From: Candidatus Hydromicrobium americanum
Lineage (GTDB): Bacteria > Actinomycetota > Humimicrobiia > Humimicrobiales > Humimicrobiaceae
NCBI GenBank assembly: GCA_002779205.1
Contig: PEXF01000119.1
Span: forward strand, 1 to 6,455
Length of the DNA: 6,455 nt
Direction: 5' to 3'
In this document: positions 1 to 6,388 of the stretch, in pieces
How positions within the stretch are numbered: position 1 is the first letter of the stretch
Layout: each line of letters starts with the position of its first letter
Notes under the pieces: generated by a model
The model's database searches: none
What the model saw: only the letters and a program-made list of their open reading frames with translations
Told to the model about the DNA's origin: nothing
Translations under genes and position numbers: made by a program

Positions 1-60
1 AGTATAACTAACAGTATAAATTTATCAAATACAAATATAAGATAACTGTCATAGCTGAGC

Positions 61-999
61 TTACCTGAAGAAAAAGTCAGCCCATGTTTCAATAAATGAA
101 ATGCCTGTATTTAATAGTGGCTTTTTATTCTGCCACAAATTCTTGAACTTATAATAATCCTCCAATCTGTTAATATTAAAAAAATTAAGGTTATCTATCC
201 CATTTTGCTTAAGCTTATTAATTGAAATTACTTCAATATCCAGATAGTTAAAAATATCCGATATTTTATATTTTTGTTTTCCGATATCTTCTTTTAAGAT
301 ACCAAGACAATTTTTGGAATACAATCCACAGAGGACTTCAAAACCTTTTTCGGTTTTAATTATATATGCATCCCTTTTCTTAGAATAATTATAGGATATT
401 GTTGCTGGCTCACTGCTGCTTGGTTCTTCAGTATTTATTCCGGATTCATAAACCAACGATTTTAACAAATTATAAGAAATAAAGGGCATATCAAACGCAA
501 CAATTATGGAATAGAAATATGATGCATTCGCAAGGCTTGTATAGATGCCGATTACAGGACCCTTTCCTTTATGGCTTGGTGTAATTTTTTCAGAATTAGT
601 GATATTTAAGGAATTACTTGTATTTAAATTGTCAACATCACTTTCATCTAAAATAATTCTTATATTTGTTTTTATATTTGGATATGTTGAAACTTTTTCA
701 GGAAAATTTTTAAAATTTGTTTTTAGATATTTTTTTATATTAGAAACTTTTATTTTATCAAAATTATATTTTTTTTGATATATTCTGATTTTGTTTAATT
801 CAGAAGAAACAATCGGGTAGTGGCTCTTTGAAGTGCTTATTATTATTTCATCACAAAAAAAACTTAATTTAAAAATCTGGTCTATAAATAATGGTACAGT
901 ATCAACTTTGATTTTCAATTTATTGAAGCCAAATCTACTGCTCTTACCCCCTGCCAGAACTATTCCTGTTAGATTCACCTTAGTATTCTCCGTGGCCAT
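61..999 (-). CDS. mobA: molybdenum cofactor guanylyltransferase MobA, with long insertions
   Basis: MobA joins GMP from GTP to molybdopterin, giving the dinucleotide cofactor used by formate dehydrogenases. The nucleotidyltransferase signatures are present: GIVLAGGKSSRFG (12-24) with K27 for GTP binding, KGKGPVIGIYTSL (144-156), VAFDMPFI with the metal-binding D170 (167-174), EVLCGLYS (221-228) and FFNINRLEDY (273-282). At 312 residues it is about half again as long as typical MobA (about 190-210). Extra sequence lies at about 72-112, between ILDE and the KGKGP motif (120-142), around 187-210 (Ser/Glu-rich) and in a tail after 290. The first insertion is extremely AT-rich: 661-780 contains only 15 G or C in 120 bases by my count. 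Core motifs are intact, so it is probably functional. The outermost ATG is given; the GTG at 978 is an attractive alternative giving 305 residues. It overlaps the end of fdhD. A non-Mo nucleotidyltransferase role is less likely given fdhD. Confidence 0.85.
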   Translation of the reverse strand: MATENTKVNLTGIVLAGGKSSRFGFNKLKIKVDTVPLFIDQIFKLSFFCDEIIISTSKSHYPIVSSELNKIRIYQKKYNFDKIKVSNIKKYLKTNFKNFPEKVSTYPNIKTNIRIILDESDVDNLNTSNSLNITNSEKITPSHKGKGPVIGIYTSLANASYFYSIIVAFDMPFISYNLLKSLVYESGINTEEPSSSEPATISYNYSKKRDAYIIKTEKGFEVLCGLYSKNCLGILKEDIGKQKYKISDIFNYLDIEVISINKLKQNGIDNLNFFNINRLEDYYKFKNLWQNKKPLLNTGISFIETWADFFFR

Positions 1000-1811
1000 G
1001 AATAAATATTAAACCTGCCACCTCTGGCGTAACCAATAACAGTTAAATTTATTTTTTTTGCAAGGGCAGCAGCACTAAAAGTCACAGAAGAATTCGTGAC
1101 CATAATCGGAATTTGCATCCTACAAATCTTATAAATTACATCAATGCCCAGTCTGCCTGTAGTAAATATAATCTTATCTTCAGGGGACAACCTTTTTATT
1201 AACATAAAGCCGGCAATTTTATCAATACAGTTATGCCTTCCGATATCTTCCGCCAGGTTTAATAAGTTACCATTCTTATTAAATAAGGCAGCGCTGTGCA
1301 AACCGCCAAATTCTTTCTTGTACCTTTGCTGATTTAGGGTTTCCCTATTTAGGGTAAGCACAATGTCAGACGCAACTGTGAGATTGCTCTTTATTTTCTT
1401 CAAACCTTTTTCAAATATGAAATCGTCAATACTGCAGCATTCTGAAGATATGAATTTTAAATTGTCTAAATATCTGATTTTATCTTTATCAATAGCAGCA
1501 GTTACCTCGATTCTTGAAGACAGATCATTCCTGCTGATAATCTTACCAATATCATGGCGGCAAATTTTTAAAAGTTCTATATCTGAATAGTTCTCAATGT
1601 AACCGTTATTAACTAAATAACCAACTGTAAGTTCAATCAGATTGGCGGGTGAGCATGAAATTGTTGAAATAGCACTGCCATTTAAGGAAATTGTAAGAAG
1701 CAATTCAAAAGGGATAATGTCTATTAAGTCAACCTTACCCGAAGAAGCTTTAATTTTTTCAATTTTAATTTTTTTACCTAATTTTGAAATTCTACCTTCC
1801 AATTTTTCCAT
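975..1811 (-). CDS. fdhD: formate dehydrogenase accessory sulfurtransferase FdhD
   Basis: This 278-residue cytoplasmic protein is of the FdhD family, which takes sulfur from an IscS-type cysteine desulfurase and transfers it to the Mo/W cofactor of formate dehydrogenase, a step needed for activity. Family landmarks are PANLIELTVGYLVNNGYI (55-72), FGGLHSAALFNKNGNLL (168-184), AEDIGRHNCIDKI (187-199), the TTGR loop (217-220) and the terminal RGGRFNIY (263-270). The loop expected to carry a C-x2-C pair (usually like SSCGVCG) reads ISSECCSIDD, giving adjacent C125 and C126 instead. The loop often written SAPTSLAV is also diverged (SSVTFSAAA, 231-239). Length is normal. The ATG at 1811 is preceded by AAAAAAGGA about 11 nt upstream, which overlaps the end of the fdhA remnant. 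The gene is markedly more AT-rich than fdhA-nuoE-nuoF. Its 3' end overlaps mobA. It presumably matures the FdhA encoded upstream, and possibly others elsewhere in the genome. Confidence 0.92.
   Translation of the reverse strand: MEKLEGRISKLGKKIKIEKIKASSGKVDLIDIIPFELLLTISLNGSAISTISCSPANLIELTVGYLVNNGYIENYSDIELLKICRHDIGKIISRNDLSSRIEVTAAIDKDKIRYLDNLKFISSECCSIDDFIFEKGLKKIKSNLTVASDIVLTLNRETLNQQRYKKEFGGLHSAALFNKNGNLLNLAEDIGRHNCIDKIAGFMLIKRLSPEDKIIFTTGRLGIDVIYKICRMQIPIMVTNSSVTFSAAALAKKINLTVIGYARGGRFNIYSWPRRILR
988..991 (-). promoter_or_regulatory. candidate ribosome binding site for a GTG start of mobA
   Basis: On the minus strand GGAG lies 9 nt before a GTG at 978-976 in the mobA frame. That GTG overlaps the fdhD stop as GTGA, the usual geometry for coupled translation. 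The longer ATG start at 999 has only AGG ten bases upstream, with a better GAGGTGG too far away. The site therefore favours the shorter mobA product, seven residues shorter, whose N-terminus (MNLTGIVLAGG) matches the family better. Confidence 0.45.
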
Positions 1812-1830
1812 GCCAACGCAATTCCTTTTT

Positions 1831-1958
1831 TCATATCTTTTTCAAACTTACAGCGCAGACCTTAAACTCCGGAATCTTTGCTTCGGGTCCAGGGCAGGAT
1901 TAGTTAGAACATTGGCGGGAGAATCTGCATAATGAAATGGCATAAATACCACTCCTTT
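1831..1958 (-). pseudogene. C-terminal remnant of a second formate dehydrogenase alpha subunit, frameshifted
   Basis: Read on the minus strand, this stretch encodes KGVVFMPFHYADSPANVLTN, then PALDP, then after restoring one base near 1883-1887 EAKIPEFKVCAVSLKKI and a TGA at 1833-1831. It aligns without gaps to the last 42 residues (854-895) of the intact FdhA in this window, with 28 identities by my count, and ends at the same residue. Without the restored base the frame runs into a TAA at 1850-1848. Homology stops abruptly at the Lys before GVVF; the 16 nt between it and the nuoF stop are an A-rich tract with no FdhA similarity. At about 67% identity it is a diverged paralogue, not a recent copy of the neighbour. 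Its end, 19 nt before fdhD, is where a functional fdhA would sit in an fdhA-fdhD pair, so fdhD and mobA probably once belonged to this lost gene. A sequencing or assembly error could explain the frameshift but not the missing 850 residues, unless the contig is misjoined. Confidence 0.85.
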
Positions 1959-1974
1959 TTTCTTTTTGGATTTT

Positions 1975-3264
1975 TTATATTTTACAAACCCCTGTGGGGC
2001 ATCTTCCTTTTATATGTTCGGTGACCTCTTCTCGAGAATATTTTAAAGTTGTGGAAATGGGTAAAATCAGCGATTGGCCAAGAGCACAAAGAGAAGTCTT
2101 TTGCATCACTTTAGCCGTATGAAGCATTAAATCAATATCATCTTCCTTACCCTCTCCTCGAGAAATAGCGGTGGCTAATTCCAGAAGTTTTTCTGTTCCT
2201 ACTCGACATGGAATACATTTGCCACAGGACTCACGTTTAAAAAAATTCAAGAAACATTCGAGCATATCCAGAGCACAGGTAGTCTCGTCCATTACCAGAA
2301 TAGCTCCCGAGCCTAAAACTAGTCCTTTTTCTCCGAGAGAGGCGTAATCCAGAGGTACATCAAGCATATCCTCACCTAAAATAGCTCCTGCTGTCCCTCC
2401 TACTTGAGCCATTTTAAATTTACTGTCTCGCATCCCCTGAGCATAATCAATAATAATTTCTCTTAAAGTAATACCCATGGGAGCTTCAATCAAACCGGCC
2501 TCTTTAACATGCCCCGATATTGCATAAACCTTTGTTCCCGGGCACTTTTTTGTTCCAAAAGTCCTGAACCAGTCTGACCCCTTAAGAATAATAGGAGCGA
2601 TATTAGCTAATGTTTCTACATTGTTGATAAGTGTTGGTTTCCCCCAAAGCCCGCTACTTGGAGGAAAGGGTGGTTTAAAGCGGGGATTGCCGCGTTTACC
2701 TTCCAGAGATTCCATTAAAGCAGTCTCTTCTCCACAAACATAGGAACCTGCCCCCTGATGAATCTCAATCTGGAAATTAAATCCACTTCCAAAAACATCC
2801 TCACCTAAGAATCTATGCTCTCTAGCCTGTTTGAGTGCTTTATTAAATCGATTAATGGAAAGAAGATATTCTCCACGAATATAAATATAGCCGTAATGGG
2901 CACCCACAGCATATCCAGCAATTATCATTCCCTCGATAATCTTATGAGGGTCGCCTTCTAAAATCGCCCTATCCTTAAATGTTCCTGGCTCTCCCTCATC
3001 AGCATTGCAGATAATATATTTGGGAGCATCTTTTGCTTTAGCTGTAAACTCCCATTTTAAACCGGTGGGAAATGCTGCTCCACCCCGACCTTGCAGGCCT
3101 GAGGCCTTAATTTCACTGAGTACTTGTTCCGGTCTCATCTCCCGTAAAACCTTACCCACTGCTTCATAGCCATCTTGAGCAATATATTCTTCAATGCTTT
3201 CTGGATTAATCCTGCCATAATTCTCCAGAACAACTCGCAGGGGACTTTTTAATTCTTTTATCAT
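1975..3264 (-). CDS. nuoF: NuoF-like NAD(P)H-binding flavoprotein subunit of formate dehydrogenase
   Basis: This 429-residue flavoprotein of the NuoF / HydB / FdsB family binds FMN and NAD(H) and links the Fe-S chain of FdhA to the nicotinamide pool. Visible motifs are the glycine-rich nucleotide loop SGLQGRGGAAFPTG (55-68), CNADEGEPGTFKDR (86-99), GAGSYVCGEETA (171-182), and the [4Fe-4S] N3 ligands C347, C350, C353 (ESCGKCIPC) plus C393 (SLCALG). It ends in RCPTGVCKI. It lacks both the N-terminal [2Fe-2S] thioredoxin-like domain and the C-terminal two-cluster ferredoxin domain of electron-bifurcating HydB (about 600 residues), so simple NAD(P) reduction is the likelier chemistry; this is inference. 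The ATG forms an ATGA overlap with the nuoE stop and has a strong AAGGAAG site at 3270-3276, 5 nt upstream. The stop lies about 17 nt before the fdhA remnant. NAD versus NADP preference cannot be read from the sequence. Confidence 0.94.
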   Translation of the reverse strand: MIKELKSPLRVVLENYGRINPESIEEYIAQDGYEAVGKVLREMRPEQVLSEIKASGLQGRGGAAFPTGLKWEFTAKAKDAPKYIICNADEGEPGTFKDRAILEGDPHKIIEGMIIAGYAVGAHYGYIYIRGEYLLSINRFNKALKQAREHRFLGEDVFGSGFNFQIEIHQGAGSYVCGEETALMESLEGKRGNPRFKPPFPPSSGLWGKPTLINNVETLANIAPIILKGSDWFRTFGTKKCPGTKVYAISGHVKEAGLIEAPMGITLREIIIDYAQGMRDSKFKMAQVGGTAGAILGEDMLDVPLDYASLGEKGLVLGSGAILVMDETTCALDMLECFLNFFKRESCGKCIPCRVGTEKLLELATAISRGEGKEDDIDLMLHTAKVMQKTSLCALGQSLILPISTTLKYSREEVTEHIKGRCPTGVCKI

Positions 3265-3698
3265 TTCTTCTTCCTTAACTCTCTCAAAATTTCTCTAATT
3301 TTTTGAGGAGTCAAGTTGCCGCAAACTTTCTCATTAATCATCATTGCTGGTGCTTCATTGCATATCCCCAGACAACTTACCTCCTCTAGAGTAAACCTGC
3401 CATCGGCTGTTGTTTCTCCAACTTTAATCTTTAATTCTTTCTCTAAAACCTTAAAAATACTCTTTGACCCCATTAGATGACAGGGTCCACTGTCGCAAAC
3501 CTGAATTACATACTCACCCCGCGGTTTTAAGCTAAACAATGAATAAAAAGTAGCTACCCCATAAACCTCACTATAACTTAAACCTGCCTCCTGAGCAGTA
3601 AGCTTTAACTTATCCTCAGTAATATAATTATGCTTGTTTTCCCTTTGCGCTTTGTTTAAAAGAGCAATGACATCTTTTTCTTTATTTCTTAACTTCAT
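3261..3698 (-). CDS. nuoE: NuoE-like [2Fe-2S] subunit of formate dehydrogenase
   Basis: This 145-residue thioredoxin-like ferredoxin belongs to the NuoE / HydC / FdsG family. It is a small soluble electron carrier that sits on the NuoF-like flavoprotein. A helical N-terminus (about 1-50) leads into the family signature EVYGVATFYSLF (44-55). The [2Fe-2S] ligands follow as C68 and C73 (CDSGPC), then C109 and C113 (CLGIC, followed by NEAP), the canonical C-x4-C ... C-x3-C pattern. It is slightly shorter than usual (about 155-165 residues), the loss being in the first helix. The start is 2 nt after the fdhA stop and has only a weak purine-rich site (AGAAAG inside the end of fdhA), so translation probably relies on coupling to fdhA. 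Its TGA overlaps the nuoF ATG. Association with fdhA rather than a hydrogenase gene indicates a formate dehydrogenase role; the nuoE name reflects family, not complex I membership. Confidence 0.93.
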   Translation of the reverse strand: MKLRNKEKDVIALLNKAQRENKHNYITEDKLKLTAQEAGLSYSEVYGVATFYSLFSLKPRGEYVIQVCDSGPCHLMGSKSIFKVLEKELKIKVGETTADGRFTLEEVSCLGICNEAPAMMINEKVCGNLTPQKIREILRELRKKK

Positions 3699-3700
3699 TT

Positions 3701-6388
3701 TTAAATTCTTTCTATCTTTACGGCTGACACTTTGTATTCGGGAATTTTAGCCACAGGGTCTAGAGCATCGCTGGTCAAAAGATTTGCTGCTGATTCCGCA
3801 AAATGGAAAGTCATAAAGACTACTCCCTTATCCACATGGTGGGTGATTTTTACTTTTACTTTAAGCTTTCCACGACGTGAGCTCACCCTCACCCAATCAT
3901 TATTTTTAATTCTTAGTTTTTTTGCATCTTGTGGACTAATCTCTAAAAAGCCTTCGGGGGCAATACCATCCAGTGGTTTTGACCTGCGGGATAAAGAGCC
4001 AGTATGAAAATGGTAAAGAACTCTACCTGTGGAGAGAAGGAAGGGATATTCTTCATCGGGCAGCTCTGCTGGAGGGATATAATCTACAGGAGTAAAAAGA
4101 CCCTTTCCCCGAGTAAATTTATCTTTATGTAAATAAGGGGTGCCTGGATGTTCGCGGCTCGGACATGGCCACTGCAAGCCCTGCCCTCCTAAGCGATCAA
4201 AATGGACACCACCATAAATAGGAGTTAAAGAAGCAATCTCATCCATTATCTCTCCTGGCGAATGATAAGCCATTGGATAGCCCATTCTCTTACTTATTTC
4301 CATGATAATCTTCCAGTCCTCTCTGCTTTTTCCAATGGGAGGAATTGCTTTATGTAAAAGTTGAATTCTGCGGCATGTATTGGTGAAAGTTCCCTCTTTT
4401 TCAGCAAAAGAGACGCCAGGTAGGACTACATCAGCAAGTTCGGCTGTCTCAGTCAAAAAAATATCCTGAACTACTAAAAAATCAAGGTTTTCCAGTCCTT
4501 CTCTTACATGATTAAGATTGGGGTCGCTGAGCATAGGATTTTCACCCATTATGTAAAGCCCTTTAATCTCACCTTTGCTTGCTGCATCTATAATCTCTAC
4601 TACGGTTAGCCCTTCCTTTGGAGGGAGCTTTACTCCCCAGGTGGTCTCAAAATTCTCCCTAACTTGCGCCTTGCTTACCTTCTGGTAACCCGGATAAACA
4701 TCGGGTAAGGCTCCCAAATCACAAGCACCCTGGACATTATTCTGTCCACGTAGAGGATTAACGCCAGTGCCTTCTCGCCCCACATTGCCGCAGAGCATAG
4801 CTAAATTAGCTAAGGATAAAACATTATCAGTCCCTGTAGTATGCTGGGTTATACCCATAGCAAAAACAATAGAGCCCCTATCTGCTTTTCCATACATTCT
4901 TGCAGCAGCAATCAATTTTTCTTCAGGTATACCGGTAATTTTCTCTACTTTTCCAGGAGTATATTTGGAGACTACTTTCCTGAATTCATCGAAGTTTTCT
5001 GTGCGATTTTCCACAAATTCTTTATTATAAAGGCCTTCATTAATAATTACATTCATCAAACCATTAATCCAGGCGACATCGGTTCCGCTTTTTTGCCTTA
5101 GCCAGATTTCGGCATATTCGGTTAACTCAATTGCTCGTGGGTCTACTACTATTAATTTTGTACCATTATAAGCTGCCAGGTGTTTAAAATAGTTTCCAAT
5201 TACCGGATGGGTCTCCGTAGTGTTAGAGCCGGTTACTAAAATAACATCTGCTTTCTCAAATTCCCAGATAGAATTGGTCATTGCTCCACTGCCAAAAGCA
5301 CGAGAAAGTCCAGCCACAGTAGAAGCATGACAAAGACGAGCGCAGTGGTCAACATTATTGGTGCCGAAGCAGATGCGGATAAACTTTTGAAATAGATAAT
5401 TTTCCTCATTAGTGCACTTAGCTGAGGATAATCCAGCTAAAGCATCACTGCCATATTTATCCTTCAATTCCTTAAATTTAGTGGCTACTAAATTTAATGC
5501 TCCATCCCAGCTCGCTTCTTCAAATTTTCCATTGTGTTTAATTAAAGGAGTGGTAAGGCGGTCTTTGTGATGAACATAGTCAAATCCAAAACGTCCTTTA
5601 ACGCATAGATGCCCTTTATTGTCAGGACCCTCCTCAACTCCATAGACTTTCACAATTTTATCATTTTTAATGTTTAGTTCTATCTGGCAGCCAACTCCAC
5701 AATAAGGACAAATAGTTTGTACTTTTCGAAACTCCCAGCTCCTACCTTGAAAACGAGCTAATTTTTCTGTTAATGCACCGGTAGGGCATGTTTGGATACA
5801 AGCTCCACAAGAGACACAGTCAGTATCCACTAATGGCTGGTCTAATCCTGAAATAAGAAATGTACCGCTCCCGCGAGCAGCAAAATCTAATACTCTCTGA
5901 ACGGTAATTTCAGCACAGGCACGTACACATCGTCCACAAAGGATGCATTTATTAGGGTCTTTTAGAATTACCTGACTGGAATCTTCAGTGGGCTCAATTG
6001 ATTTACTAACGGGAAAACGTATCTTCTCAATACCCAACTCATAAGCTAGATCCTGAAGCTCACACTGACCATTACTCTCACAAACTAAACAATCATGCTT
6101 ATGCTCTGAGAGGATTAATTCTACAATCAATTTCCGCGCCTCATCTATTTCCTCATCAGAGGTTATAACCTTCATCTTTTCAACTACTTCTGTTGTACAA
6201 GCAGCTTCCATGCCTGGCCTGCCTTTAATCTTTACCATGCAGAGCCGACAGCTTCCAGCAATACTCAAGCCTTTTTCATAGCATAAATGAGGAATTTTAA
6301 TTCCATTAGCTAAAGCTACCTCCATAATAGTAGAGCCTTTTTCTGCCTGAACCAGTTTCCCATTAATAGTTAGATTCACAGTATTCAT
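3701..6388 (-). CDS. fdhA: NAD-linked formate dehydrogenase, catalytic alpha subunit with NuoG-like Fe-S arm
   Basis: This 895-residue protein interconverts formate and CO2 at a bis-pterin Mo or W centre and passes electrons along five Fe-S clusters to NuoE/NuoF. It has no signal peptide or membrane segment, so it is cytoplasmic. Domains in order: a [2Fe-2S] ferredoxin domain (C36, C47, C50, C64); a NuoG-type His-Cys [4Fe-4S] site (H96, C100, C103, C109); two [4Fe-4S] clusters (C148/151/154/158 and C191/194/197/201); a further [4Fe-4S] site at the start of the molybdopterin oxidoreductase domain (C227, C230, C234, C262, followed by K264); the catalytic motif DHCARLCHAS with C353 and H354; and a C-terminal dinucleotide-binding domain from about 785. 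C353 is where E. coli FdhF has selenocysteine, so this is a Cys form. Length is typical of the fused NuoG-FdhF type. nuoE follows after 2 nt. Complex I NuoG is excluded by the formate dehydrogenase active-site motif and the fdhD neighbour. Confidence 0.95.
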   Translation of the reverse strand: MNTVNLTINGKLVQAEKGSTIMEVALANGIKIPHLCYEKGLSIAGSCRLCMVKIKGRPGMEAACTTEVVEKMKVITSDEEIDEARKLIVELILSEHKHDCLVCESNGQCELQDLAYELGIEKIRFPVSKSIEPTEDSSQVILKDPNKCILCGRCVRACAEITVQRVLDFAARGSGTFLISGLDQPLVDTDCVSCGACIQTCPTGALTEKLARFQGRSWEFRKVQTICPYCGVGCQIELNIKNDKIVKVYGVEEGPDNKGHLCVKGRFGFDYVHHKDRLTTPLIKHNGKFEEASWDGALNLVATKFKELKDKYGSDALAGLSSAKCTNEENYLFQKFIRICFGTNNVDHCARLCHASTVAGLSRAFGSGAMTNSIWEFEKADVILVTGSNTTETHPVIGNYFKHLAAYNGTKLIVVDPRAIELTEYAEIWLRQKSGTDVAWINGLMNVIINEGLYNKEFVENRTENFDEFRKVVSKYTPGKVEKITGIPEEKLIAAARMYGKADRGSIVFAMGITQHTTGTDNVLSLANLAMLCGNVGREGTGVNPLRGQNNVQGACDLGALPDVYPGYQKVSKAQVRENFETTWGVKLPPKEGLTVVEIIDAASKGEIKGLYIMGENPMLSDPNLNHVREGLENLDFLVVQDIFLTETAELADVVLPGVSFAEKEGTFTNTCRRIQLLHKAIPPIGKSREDWKIIMEISKRMGYPMAYHSPGEIMDEIASLTPIYGGVHFDRLGGQGLQWPCPSREHPGTPYLHKDKFTRGKGLFTPVDYIPPAELPDEEYPFLLSTGRVLYHFHTGSLSRRSKPLDGIAPEGFLEISPQDAKKLRIKNNDWVRVSSRRGKLKVKVKITHHVDKGVVFMTFHFAESAANLLTSDALDPVAKIPEYKVSAVKIERI

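Noticed and set aside
1..60. Imperfect inverted repeat (acagt near 12-16, actgt near 45-49) after mobA as a terminator
   Set aside because: The stem is only about five bases with a long AT-rich loop and no G/C-rich core, so it is not distinguishable from chance.
545..778. Plus-strand open frame encoding a Phe/Leu-rich, membrane-like protein inside mobA
   Set aside because: It is the reverse complement of the AT-rich Lys/Asn-coding insertion of MobA; AAA and AAT codons read backwards give Phe and Ile, mimicking a membrane segment.
1642..1932. Plus-strand open frame of 96 codons across the fdhD start and the fdhA remnant
   Set aside because: It is antisense to fdhD and to clear FdhA homology on the other strand, and has no family resemblance.
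1956..1977. A-rich tract after nuoF as a rho-independent terminator
   Set aside because: On the transcribed strand the run is A, not U, and no hairpin precedes it.
5325..5345. Selenocysteine (in-frame TGA) in FdhA
   Set aside because: The catalytic codon is a Cys codon and the frame contains no internal TGA.
3701..6388. NuoG of respiratory complex I, with nuoE and nuoF
   Set aside because: The molybdopterin domain has the formate dehydrogenase motif with catalytic Cys and His, fdhD and mobA follow, and no membrane-subunit genes are present.
3701..6388. Electron-bifurcating [FeFe] hydrogenase (HydABC)
   Set aside because: The large subunit has no H-cluster cysteine motifs; its second half is a molybdopterin oxidoreductase.
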